Notes under the pieces: generated by a model | Database searches by the model: none | Seen by the model: only the letters and a program-made list of their open reading frames with translations | Told to the model about the DNA's origin: nothing | Shown: piece by piece, positions 1 through 6,751 of the stretch | How the letters are laid out: each line of letters begins with the position of its first letter | Position numbering within the stretch: the stretch's first letter is position 1 | Translations under genes and position numbers: made by a program | Source: JBCDGZ01 sp038750655 | GTDB lineage: Bacteria; Bacteroidota; Bacteroidia; Chitinophagales; Saprospiraceae | DNA length: 7,465 nt | Direction of reading: 5' to 3' | Assembly (NCBI GenBank): GCA_038750655.1 | Contig: JBCDGZ010000227.1 | Span: 1-7,465, forward strand

Positions 1-358
1 AAAAAATTGCTTCTAAACTTTGTAGCAGTTAGTATTTGACTTTGGGCTTGGTGTTTTTTCAAGACTGAACAAAGGTTGAAAATAAGGAAATTTAGGCAGC
101 TAGACCGGGAGGTTTGTGAAATTGTAGGGTCAATTATTTTGGTTTTCTTAAAATATAATTATATAATTGCTTATTATTATACGTTTCGTACCATTCACTC
201 TACACATTTCCCTCAAAGTTTAAATAACGCCATAGAACGGGAACTGATTATCCGCCAGACCTTTCTCCAGACAACGATTATTTCTCATTTGTAGCAATGC
301 AAATGCTTAATTCCTATTGATGCTTAAATCGACCTTTTAACTAAACTATCTAAACACC
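1..358. other. AT-rich leader region upstream of the protease gene
   Basis: No convincing gene is visible here. All three plus frames close within the first 50 or so bases, so no upstream gene visibly runs into the window on that strand. A 72-codon frame at 76-294 begins with TTG and has an unremarkable, low-complexity composition; I treat it as chance. The segment presumably carries the promoter of the protease gene, but I cannot place it with confidence: no good TTG-N19/20-TAnnTTTG pair lies in the last 100 bp. An 8-bp direct repeat, ATGCTTAA, occurs at 303-310 and 320-327, about 30-50 bp before the start codon. Confidence 0.6.
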
Positions 359-3300
359 ATGATTAGACAACTATCCTTAATCGTGGCCATATTCTTAGTT
401 ATGGCCTGCGGTAGTTATGCCCAAAATTTTTACTACTCCCCTGAAGGCAAAACTGTCCTTCAGGTTTCTACAACCCAAGCACTGATTAAATTTTTACCCG
501 GAACAGATTTTGAAACCCAACAACAGTTTTTTGCCGAACAAGTCGCACTGCTACCGCTAGAAGATAGTAACGTCTTACCTGCTCCTCAAGTGACCATCGC
601 CAATCTGACTCAACTGGGGGACGATGGGGAGGTACTTGCTTTTTTAGAGAACTTACAAAAGAGTGAAATGGTGGAATACGCCAACCATTTTTTGTTACAT
701 GCTGATGGTACTTTACACGGGATTACGGATCAACTGCTGGTTCGGCTGCGCAATGAGGGCGACTATGCTAAATTGGCAGAGATGGTGAAAAGCTACGAAG
801 CAGAAGTCGTCGCGCAGAATGAATTTGATCCATTACTTTACCATGTGCAGACCAATAGCCAGTCAACAGGTAATGCGCTCTACATTGCCAACGCGCTTCA
901 CGAATCTGGTGCCTTTGCCTACGCCGAGCCCGACTTCCTACGGATCATGAAAAGACACAACACCAACGATCCTCTTGTCGGCAGCCAATGGTCGCTGAAC
1001 AATGATGGCAACAATACCTCACAATACGGCGGTACTCCCGGTGCTGATATGAAAGTCTTCAACGCCTGGGGAACGACCACCGGCTCTGCCTCCATCAAAG
1101 TGGCCATCCTCGATGAGGGCGTCGACCTCAACCACCCCGACCTTGTGGCCAACATGCTGCCGGGCTATGATGCTACTGGCCAAAACAGCGGCGGTGCCCC
1201 TTCGGGGGACGATGCCCACGGAACGGCCTGCGCGGGTATCGTAGCTGCCGTCGGTAACAATGGCCTGGGGGTAGCTGGCGTCGCCTACAATAGCAAAATC
1301 ATCCCTGTACGGATTGCCTACAGTAATGCCCAGGGCAACTGGATCACCAGCAATTCCTGGATCGCGAACTCCCTCAACTGGTCCTGGCAAACTGCCGGTG
1401 CTGACATCCTCAGCAACTCCTGGGGCGGTGGTGGCTCCTCCTCTGCCATCAACGGTGCAATCGATGGAGCGGTACAAAACGGTCGCGGTGGACTCGGTGC
1501 TCCGGTGCTGTTTTCCGCCGGGAATGACAATGGCGCGGTGAACTATCCCGCCTTCTACGCACCTGTTATTTCCGTCATTGCGATGAGCATGTGCAACCAG
1601 CGCAAGAGCCCTTCTTCTTGTGACGGAGAAACCTGGTGGGGGTCTAACTTTGGCACCAATGCGGACATTGCTGCACCTGGCGTGAAAATTTATGCTACAG
1701 ATATTTCTGGATCTAATGGATATAGCTCCGGCGACTATGTTTCGAATTTCAACGGAACTTCTTCTGCCTGCCCTAATGCTGCTGGAGTAATGGCGCTCAT
1801 CCTGTCGGCCAATTCTGGTTTGACGGAGGCGCAGGCCCGTGCGGCCATCGAAGGAACCTGTGATAAAGTAGGAGGCTATTCCTACGGCAATAATGGTGCA
1901 CAGCCCAATGGCACCTGGTCCAGTGAGCTGGGGCATGGTCGCGTCAATGCACAAGCAGCTGTAGCATCGGTTGCTCCTTCTTCGCCCGACGATGCTGGTA
2001 TCTCTGCCATCAATTCCCCTGCTGGATCAATCTGCGCAACCAGCGCAACTCCCGAAGTTATCCTCAACAATTTTGGCTCTAATACCCTTAGCTCTGTAAC
2101 CATTAATTACCAATTGAACGGTGGTGCTGTTAATACTTTTAACTGGACGGGGTCATTGGCTAGTGGCAGTTCTACCACAGTCACCTTGCCCACCATTAGC
2201 TTTGGCAGTGGCAGCTATACTTTTGAGGTCTCTACCAGTAATCCTAACGGAACAACGGACACCAATGCGTCTAACGATGATGCCAGCTCCTCCTTTAGTG
2301 CGGGCACCAATGGCTTGACCCTGACTATCGTATTGGATAATTATCCAGAGGAAACCAGCTGGGATGTCCGAGACAGCGGGGGCAGTGTCATCGCTTCTGG
2401 AGGGACCTACGGTAGTCAGCCTGACGGTTCGACGGTTATTGAAAGTTTGTGTGTAGCCGATGGCTGTTTTGATTTCAATATCTATGATTCCTATGGCGAC
2501 GGAATTTGCTGTGCCTACGGCAGCGGTTCTTACTCGCTTACTGATGATGCCAGTGGTACGGTGCTGGCCAGCGGCGGCAGCTTCACCTCCTCCGAGACGA
2601 CCAACTTCTGTGTTCCTACTGGCCCCACACCTGTGAACATCACTGCCTCTTCTACAGATGTTTCCTGCAATGGAGGAAGTGATGGCTCTGCATCGGCCTC
2701 GGCCAGCGGTGGGGTTTCGCCTTATTCTTACAATTGGAGTAATGGACAAACGGGGCCAACCATCAGTGGTATTTCGGCGGGAACCTACGGCGTAACGGTG
2801 ACTGATATGGCTGGTCAAACGGCCAGTACGTCCGTGACAGTGAATGAGCCTTCTGCGGTATCGGTTAGTGTGAGCGGAAACAATCCTACGAATGGTAATT
2901 CGGACGGTTCGGCGAGTGCTTCGGCTTCCGGAGGTACGCCGGGGTACAGTTACAGTTGGAGCAATGGTGGCAGTGGTGCGACCATTGGTGGACTGGCGCA
3001 GGGTACTTACACGGTGACGGCAACCGATAGCGAGGGGTGTACGGCGACGGGCAGTGTGACGCTGGTCGAGGGGCCGCCTCTGTTGTCCGTGAACATTGGT
3101 TCTAGTAATGATGCCAGTTGTAATGGGGCATCGGATGGCTCGGCGACAGCAACCGCTGCTGGGGGGACACCAGGGTATTCTTACAGTTGGAGTAATGGCA
3201 GCAGTGGTGCTACCGCTAGCGGGCTAGGAGCAGGTACTTACACGGTAACGGCGACGGATAGTGGTGGACAAACGGCTTCGGCTTCGGTTAGCATTGGAGA

Positions 3301-4357
3301 GCCATCGGCGATTTCGGCCAGTACCAGTACGACAGATGATAGTGGTGCAGGAGATGGCACGGCGACGGCTTCGGCTTCTGGAGGTACGCCAGGATATAGT
3401 TACAGTTGGAGCAACGGTGGCAGTGGAGCGACGATTACTGGATTGAGCGCGGGCACCTATGATGTCACGGTAACGGATGCCAATGGTTGTACAGCAACAG
3501 CCTCAGCGGTGGTTAACGCTGGTGGTGGTAGTTGTACTTATACTACGATTGACTTCAACGATTTTGAATCGGGGTGGGGGATTTGGAATGATGGCGGTTC
3601 AGATTGTCGTCGCCGTTCTAATGATGCCGCCTATGCGATAGGTACTTTCTGTGTACGACTCAGAGACAATACCAGCACGTCGGTGATGACCACCGATTTA
3701 CTTGATCTTTCTACCTACGACGAACTGACCGTTGACTTTTCTTACTATCCAAGAAGTATGGACAATTCAAATGAAGATTTCTGGCTACAAGTTTCTACAG
3801 ACGGGGTGAATTACACGACCGTTGAAGAATGGAATCTCAATGATGAATTTGTCAATGACCAACGCTATTTTGATACGGTCATTATCCCTGGACCTTTTAC
3901 CGCTAATACTCGTCTGCGTTTCCGTTGCGATGCTTCCGGTAATTCCGATTGGGTGTACATTGATGAGGTAAATATTTCCGGTTGTACTACGGCCGCGAAT
4001 AGCCAAGGCCCTCTAGTGGTTTACACCGAGCCCGTAGCGGAGACCCCCGCAGAAACAACGAGCGATCGCAATCAGCCGGGAGTGGCTTCTCCAAGTGTTC
4101 AGTTGGACAACATGAAACTGTTCCCTAATCCAGTTCGGGACCGACTGACGGTAGCCTTCACTTTGGATGCAGATGCGAATATGCAGTTGTTATTGACTGA
4201 CCTTAATGGCCAAACGATTCAGCTGCGCCAGTTGCAGGGCGTGAAGGGAGAACAGCGGCTTTCTGTAGAAACTGGCCAATTGGCTCCAGGTTTTTATTTC
4301 ATTCATTTGATGGCAGGTACACAACGCTACGCAAAGAAATTTGTGGTAATGCGTTAA
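359..4357 (+). CDS. Secreted multidomain subtilisin-like (S8) serine protease with SprB repeats and T9SS type A sorting domain
   Basis: A 1332-residue S8 endopeptidase probably exported by Sec and then the type IX secretion system. Order of parts: signal peptide about 1-21 (cleavage likely after SYA, before Q22); N-terminal propeptide-like region about 30-198 ending near YAEPDF; subtilase domain about 205-540 with the full triad Asp252 (ILDEGVD), His287 (DDAHGTA) and Ser468 (NGTSSACP), plus oxyanion Asn389 (SAGND); a CARDB-like beta-sandwich about 545-650; a cysteine-bearing domain about 652-752 with DNYPEETSW and YGDGICC; four SprB-type repeats about 763-1057; a jelly-roll/MAM-like domain about 1058-1210; a Pro/Glu/Thr linker; and a C-terminal sorting domain about 1250-1332 with LFPNPV and a final GFYFIHL...KKFVV strand. 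The triad is intact, so an active protease is expected; the substrate is unknown (nutrient protein degradation or surface processing are guesses). The ATG at 359 gives a clean signal peptide; the leader has no Shine-Dalgarno, as is usual in Bacteroidota. Monocistronic by its own terminator. Confidence 0.95.
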   Translation: MIRQLSLIVAIFLVMACGSYAQNFYYSPEGKTVLQVSTTQALIKFLPGTDFETQQQFFAEQVALLPLEDSNVLPAPQVTIANLTQLGDDGEVLAFLENLQKSEMVEYANHFLLHADGTLHGITDQLLVRLRNEGDYAKLAEMVKSYEAEVVAQNEFDPLLYHVQTNSQSTGNALYIANALHESGAFAYAEPDFLRIMKRHNTNDPLVGSQWSLNNDGNNTSQYGGTPGADMKVFNAWGTTTGSASIKVAILDEGVDLNHPDLVANMLPGYDATGQNSGGAPSGDDAHGTACAGIVAAVGNNGLGVAGVAYNSKIIPVRIAYSNAQGNWITSNSWIANSLNWSWQTAGADILSNSWGGGGSSSAINGAIDGAVQNGRGGLGAPVLFSAGNDNGAVNYPAFYAPVISVIAMSMCNQRKSPSSCDGETWWGSNFGTNADIAAPGVKIYATDISGSNGYSSGDYVSNFNGTSSACPNAAGVMALILSANSGLTEAQARAAIEGTCDKVGGYSYGNNGAQPNGTWSSELGHGRVNAQAAVASVAPSSPDDAGISAINSPAGSICATSATPEVILNNFGSNTLSSVTINYQLNGGAVNTFNWTGSLASGSSTTVTLPTISFGSGSYTFEVSTSNPNGTTDTNASNDDASSSFSAGTNGLTLTIVLDNYPEETSWDVRDSGGSVIASGGTYGSQPDGSTVIESLCVADGCFDFNIYDSYGDGICCAYGSGSYSLTDDASGTVLASGGSFTSSETTNFCVPTGPTPVNITASSTDVSCNGGSDGSASASASGGVSPYSYNWSNGQTGPTISGISAGTYGVTVTDMAGQTASTSVTVNEPSAVSVSVSGNNPTNGNSDGSASASASGGTPGYSYSWSNGGSGATIGGLAQGTYTVTATDSEGCTATGSVTLVEGPPLLSVNIGSSNDASCNGASDGSATATAAGGTPGYSYSWSNGSSGATASGLGAGTYTVTATDSGGQTASASVSIGEPSAISASTSTTDDSGAGDGTATASASGGTPGYSYSWSNGGSGATITGLSAGTYDVTVTDANGCTATASAVVNAGGGSCTYTTIDFNDFESGWGIWNDGGSDCRRRSNDAAYAIGTFCVRLRDNTSTSVMTTDLLDLSTYDELTVDFSYYPRSMDNSNEDFWLQVSTDGVNYTTVEEWNLNDEFVNDQRYFDTVIIPGPFTANTRLRFRCDASGNSDWVYIDEVNISGCTTAANSQGPLVVYTEPVAETPAETTSDRNQPGVASPSVQLDNMKLFPNPVRDRLTVAFTLDADANMQLLLTDLNGQTIQLRQLQGVKGEQRLSVETGQLAPGFYFIHLMAGTQRYAKKFVVMR
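2645..3529 (+). repeat. Four tandem SprB-type repeat units within the protease gene
   Basis: The unit is about 72-77 residues: approximately 2645-2863, 2864-3079, 3080-3310 and 3311-3529. Each has the pattern DGSAxASAxGGxxxYSYxWSNG, then GLxxGTYxVTxTDxxG, typical of SprB repeats in gliding and surface adhesins of Bacteroidota. Units 2 and 4 are closest: 2921-2980 and 3371-3430 match at 54 of 60 bases by my hand count, exactly 450 bp apart and in frame. Such repeats are thought to form a stalk or adhesive array; that role here is inferred from the family. Confidence 0.85.
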
Positions 4358-4388
4358 GCCTCTTGCTTTAAAAAGAATTGATGTCTAG

Positions 4389-4422
4389 GCCGTGTCTCTG
4401 GTAAAGAGGCACGGCTGTTTTT
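4389..4422 (+). terminator. Intrinsic terminator of the protease gene
   Basis: An 11-bp stem, GCCGTGTCTCT (4389-4399) with AGAGGCACGGC (4405-4415), contains one T-G wobble, closes on a 5-nt loop GGTAA, and is followed by TGTTTTTAT. It lies 32 bp after the protease stop codon and is a textbook Rho-independent terminator, separating the protease from the SGNH gene downstream. Confidence 0.9.
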
Positions 4423-4434
4423 ATCCACTATTTT

Positions 4435-4442
4435 TATCTTTG
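4435..4442 (+). promoter_or_regulatory. Putative Bacteroidota -7 box for the SGNH gene
   Basis: TATCTTTG matches the TAnnTTTG consensus exactly. It sits 13 bp before the first ATG of the SGNH gene and just after the T-tract of the preceding terminator. The matching -33 element is weak: only CTG at 4415-4417 is at a plausible distance, inside the terminator. Transcription would start near 4448, giving a very short leader. Confidence 0.5.
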
Positions 4443-4455
4443 CGGGCAGACTAGG

Positions 4456-5517
4456 ATGATCATGAAGACCCTTAAAGTATTTGGAATAAATCTGCTTGTA
4501 TTGGCTGCCCTTTTGCTGTGCTGTGAATTGACCTTCCGGCTGGTCTATCCTGATTATCGTTATTATGAGCAGACCTATGCGGCGAAGTTTGAAGCGGCTT
4601 GTCAGATTCATCCGGTGGATACGAATTGGGTGAAGGTCGATACGGCTTTGGGCTGGGTGTGCCGGCAGCGGGAGCAACTGCGTTTTTATCTTCCTGCTTT
4701 TCATCACATTGCTTACGGCATTAATGCGGAGGGCTTTCGCCATCCTAGCGACTTTGCTGATTTGCCACCCAAGGGCGGGCGGCGGCGCGTTCTGCTCCTG
4801 GGTGATTCGTTCCTGTTCGGCTTATTTCTCCCCGACTCTCTCACCATTTCCCAACAACTCCAACGTAGGCTAGGGGAGGGAGTAGAAGTGCTCAATATCG
4901 CTGTGCCTGCCTGGGGGCTGGATCAAATGTACCTGGCCTACCAACAATACCGAGAGCAGCTGGATGTTGATCAGGTGATCATTCTGTATATCGATGATGA
5001 CATCTCTCGGCTGGTCGAAGCCTTCTACTGGGGGGTGGCTTGCAAGCCTGCTTTTAAAGTGGAGGCGGGGCGGCTAAAGCCTCGCAGTCCGACCGATGGC
5101 GCGCTGGGCTTTTTGGGGCGAAGCACCCTCTTTCAGAGTCAGCTCATCAATCATTGCTACCATCAATACTGCGAGCGGCAGGCCATCCCGATCGCCGAAG
5201 CCCTTTTTGATTCCTTGATGCAGACCGAGCAAAAGTTGGGGCGAGAGCTGATGGTCCTTCGCTGCCCGCGCATCCAGCAAATTCCTGATGCCTCTAGCAC
5301 AACGCCCTTCGATCACGATGCTTTTTTTGCCACGAAAAAAATGACTTACTATAATTTGCAAAACAACATTGCTGCCTTGCCAGCCGCCCAGCAACAACAA
5401 CTGTATGTGCCCCAGGATGGTCATCTCTCTGCCGAGGGGGCTTTATTCATCGCTCAGTTGACTGCGCAACAAATCTATAGACCCACGCAACCATCCACCG
5501 CCCAACTTCCGTACTGA
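4456..5517 (+). CDS. Membrane-anchored SGNH/GDSL-type hydrolase-like protein
   Basis: A 353-residue protein with one hydrophobic N-terminal segment (about residues 8-24) followed by a periplasmic or extracytoplasmic SGNH-fold domain. Seen in the sequence: a GINAEGFR lead-in at 88-95; block I GDSF with nucleophile Ser118 after a VLLLGDSF strand; block II NIAVPAWGLDQ (Gly154); and the block V motif DGHLSAEG with Asp321 and His323. Block III is unusual: the usual N-D pair is replaced by Asp-Asp in ILYIDDDI (177-183). SGNH enzymes hydrolyse or transfer acyl groups on esters, lipids or polysaccharides; the substrate here cannot be told, and a role in cell-envelope glycan or lipid modification is only a guess. 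Start: ATG at 4456 or ATG at 4462; the second gives the more usual MKT start and a longer leader from the predicted promoter, so the protein may be 351 residues. No Shine-Dalgarno of normal spacing is evident. The gene is bounded by terminators and appears monocistronic. Confidence 0.85.
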   Translation: MIMKTLKVFGINLLVLAALLLCCELTFRLVYPDYRYYEQTYAAKFEAACQIHPVDTNWVKVDTALGWVCRQREQLRFYLPAFHHIAYGINAEGFRHPSDFADLPPKGGRRRVLLLGDSFLFGLFLPDSLTISQQLQRRLGEGVEVLNIAVPAWGLDQMYLAYQQYREQLDVDQVIILYIDDDISRLVEAFYWGVACKPAFKVEAGRLKPRSPTDGALGFLGRSTLFQSQLINHCYHQYCERQAIPIAEALFDSLMQTEQKLGRELMVLRCPRIQQIPDASSTTPFDHDAFFATKKMTYYNLQNNIAALPAAQQQQLYVPQDGHLSAEGALFIAQLTAQQIYRPTQPSTAQLPY

Positions 5518-5668
5518 ATAGTAACTACCTGGATTTTTTTATGAAAACAACTATAGGCCCGACGAGCAAATTTCTGTGATCTGGCCTCCGTTTTATCCAA
5601 ATATATTGACATATTAAAGCTATGAGATCGAATAAGTAGAATACTATTTAATAGACCATTTTGATTCG

Positions 5669-5721
5669 AGTCCCCTGCTGAATTTAGGTGCCAACCAATA
5701 ATCAACAGGGGGCTTTTGTTT
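5669..5721 (+). terminator. Probable intrinsic terminator downstream of the SGNH gene
   Basis: AGTCCCCTG (5669-5677) pairs with CAGGGGGCT (5706-5714) through one wobble. One mismatch further in, TGA (5679-5681) pairs with TCA (5702-5704). The roughly 20-nt loop can form a small inner GGT/ACC stem. TTTTGTTT follows directly. The hairpin is 152 bp after the SGNH stop codon, which is rather far, and the loop is long, so confidence is moderate. Confidence 0.5.
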
Positions 5722-6246
5722 AGATGAATAATCCAGTCCCCTCTTGATATTCTCTGCAAAATAAATTATAATTGTAATATGATTGGTTACAGCACTTTTA
5801 AGAACCAATAAGACTATACCTGCTCCACATCCTTTTATTGTCCATCTTTTATGTACGAAGTAAAGCTCAAAAACGAAGTTCTCTCTTTTTCTGTAGGGAA
5901 TCAGCTATTTGAGCCATATTAGATTTTGTCCTTGTAATCTACTAATCTCCAAAACATCCATCTCTTACAGCATTCCGAGCTGCGGTAAAATGTATTGACC
6001 GTTTTTCCGATGAGCTTTGGCATCGCTTATCAGAAGCACTGCGGCGTCTAGTCGTAGAAGCTTCTCACTTACAATACAATTCTGCAAGATTGTCTTTATA
6101 ACGTCATGGTCGCCCGATGTCTTGAACATTGGGTCGACCTACATTTTGATTGGAGGTGGTGGAGCTACCCATGCTGCGCCGCCTCGCATTTTTATGTAAA
6201 ATATTTGACATTTATGCCAAAAAAAATTAATATTGTAGAAGACATC

Positions 6247-6275
6247 ATTTCACCCTAACTTCCACTCGGTGAAAT
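6247..6275. repeat. Inverted repeat, 8-bp perfect stem
   Basis: ATTTCACC (6247-6254) and GGTGAAAT (6268-6275) are perfect complements with a 13-nt loop. No T-tract follows on the plus strand, so it does not look like a plus-strand terminator. It could be an RNA stem or an operator-like site. Confidence 0.6.
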
Positions 6276-6362
6276 CAAGTACATATTCATATCCCTCTAT
6301 TTTTGCTATCGCACTTTTCACAGCTAAACAAAACAGTATTTAGTCCTTAATTAAATTATACT

Positions 6363-6387
6363 GACCTAAAGCTTGCATGCTTAGGTC
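6363..6387. repeat. Inverted repeat with near-palindromic centre
   Basis: GACCTAA (6363-6369) pairs with TTAGGTC (6381-6387). After a single bulged A, GC pairs with GC, leaving a TTGCAT loop. No T-tract follows. This could be a compact RNA hairpin or a dyad protein-binding site. Confidence 0.6.
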
Positions 6388-6480
6388 TGGATCATATTAT
6401 TGGTATTCTATCGCAGGGCAGACCTCTAAAGTACACCTTCCCGTCTTGATAGAAGTCCAACACCAGTTTTTCTTTTTGTT

Positions 6481-6507
6481 TCCAACATTGCACAGTCTAA
6501 TGTTGGA
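6481..6507. repeat. Inverted repeat, 9-bp perfect stem
   Basis: TCCAACATT (6481-6489) and AATGTTGGA (6499-6507) are perfect complements with a 9-nt loop. GGTGT just outside the right arm can also pair with ACACC about 16 nt further out on the left, extending the structure across an asymmetric loop. No T-tract follows on either strand, so it is not an obvious terminator. Confidence 0.65.
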
Positions 6508-6639
6508 GGTGTCTTATAATGCCTACATAAATTCAATGACCAAATTAACGTAACGCCGAAATGATTTTATCAGAAGCTTATTAAAAATGCACTATAGGAT
6601 AACTATTGTCCGTTAGTACTCCTGAATTTAGAATCGAGG

Positions 6640-6667
6640 GTGTCGACTTAGGTCGGCACTTTTTTTT
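6640..6667 (+). terminator. Strong intrinsic terminator with no evident upstream gene
   Basis: GTGTCGAC (6640-6647) pairs with GTCGGCAC (6652-6659) through one T-G wobble, with a 4-nt TTAG loop, and is followed immediately by eight T residues (6660-6667). It points rightward. The nearest recognised plus-strand gene ends over 1.1 kb upstream and has its own nearer terminator candidate, so the transcript it ends is unknown. Confidence 0.85.
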
Positions 6668-6688
6668 GTCCTCTTGTCGTTCATACAA

Positions 6689-6719
6689 TTGGTGAATCGC
6701 GAAAAACATCGTACCTTTA
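6689..6719 (+). promoter_or_regulatory. Putative Bacteroidota-type promoter of the small secreted protein gene
   Basis: TTG at 6689-6691 is separated by 20 nt from TACCTTTA at 6712-6719, which matches TAnnTTTG at 7 of 8 bases with the correct spacing. Transcription would begin near 6726, about 26 nt before the ATG. Its position just after the strong terminator and just before a gene supports it. Confidence 0.6.
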
Positions 6720-6751
6720 ATTATATACAATTGTTTTTAATGTTATAACCC

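Larger units (their letters stand above)
5647..6339 (-). pseudogene. Stop-poor minus-strand frame, possible decayed coding region of unknown identity
   Basis: One minus-strand frame runs for about 231 codons with only four internal stops (at 6250-6252, 6139-6141, 5965-5967 and 5905-5907), although the DNA is AT-rich and stops should be more frequent. Open pieces include one with IEGYEYVLDFTEWKLG, a 54-codon ATG frame (6129 to 5965) with VSEKLLRLDAAVLLISDAK, and an 86-codon piece (5904 to 5647) lacking an ATG. These look somewhat protein-like, but I recognise no family in them. It may be a gene broken by point mutations, or chance. The other minus-strand frames were not examined as closely. 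Confidence 0.2.
6242..6667 (+). ncRNA. Candidate noncoding transcript ending at the orphan terminator
   Basis: The clean terminator at 6640-6667 has no plus-strand gene before it within the gene-poor region, which suggests an untranslated transcript. Two promoter-like pairs could start it: TTG (6205-6207) N20 TAATATTG (6228-6235), and TTG (6373-6375) N19 TATTATTG (6395-6402). Each has 7 of 8 bases of the TAnnTTTG box. The first would give about 425 nt containing all three hairpins, the second about 260 nt containing one hairpin. Such boxes arise often by chance in AT-rich DNA and no known RNA family is recognised, so this is an inference only. Confidence 0.2.
5518..6688. other. Gene-poor AT-rich region with several hairpins and no intact recognisable gene
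   Basis: About 1.2 kb without a convincing intact coding region on either strand. It is visibly richer in A+T than the genes on both sides. Contents listed separately: a probable terminator (5669-5721), a stop-poor minus-strand frame (5647-6339), three hairpins (6247-6275, 6363-6387, 6481-6507) and an orphan terminator (6640-6667). No transposase, terminal inverted repeats with target duplication, or tRNA is visible. It may be an accumulation of decayed genes, a site of past insertion, or home to a noncoding RNA. Confidence 0.6.

Noticed and set aside
76..294. 72-codon plus-strand frame before the protease
   Set aside because: It starts at TTG, has no promoter or plausible domain, and lies in AT-rich leader DNA.
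372..425. Possible lipobox (VMAC) in the protease signal peptide
   Set aside because: Met at the -2 position is atypical, and a good signal peptidase I site (SYA before QN) follows. A T9SS cargo with a C-terminal sorting domain normally uses the latter.
1019..1954. Long minus-strand open frame of 311 codons opposite the protease domain
   Set aside because: It lies wholly antisense to a protein with an intact catalytic triad, and its arginine/glycine/isoleucine-rich translation looks like the complement of the GC-rich coding strand. The same applies to the 221-codon minus frame at 2153-2818.
2645..3529. Regular repeats that could be mistaken for a CRISPR or minisatellite array
   Set aside because: The repeats are in frame, about 220 bp long, degenerate, and encode recognisable SprB-type protein repeats; there are no short identical repeats with unique spacers.
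5664..5699. GATTCGAGTCCC resembles the T-arm of a tRNA, followed by a CCA-like end
   Set aside because: The flanks do not form the T-stem or acceptor stem and no D or anticodon arm is found upstream. It is better explained as the left arm of the terminator hairpin. I also see no matching copy that would mark an attachment site.
5475..5759. 94-codon minus-strand frame overlapping the end of the SGNH gene
   Set aside because: It has a TTG start, is partly antisense to a well-supported gene, runs through the terminator hairpin, and shows no recognisable motif.
6017..6199. 60-codon plus-strand frame in the gene-poor region
   Set aside because: It has a TTG start and low-quality composition, and it is opposite the stop-poor minus frame, which reads slightly better.
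6369..6380. AAGCTTGCATGC, identical to part of a common cloning-vector polylinker
   Set aside because: Only 12 bases match; the next bases diverge from the polylinker and form the right arm of a natural inverted repeat, so vector contamination is unlikely.
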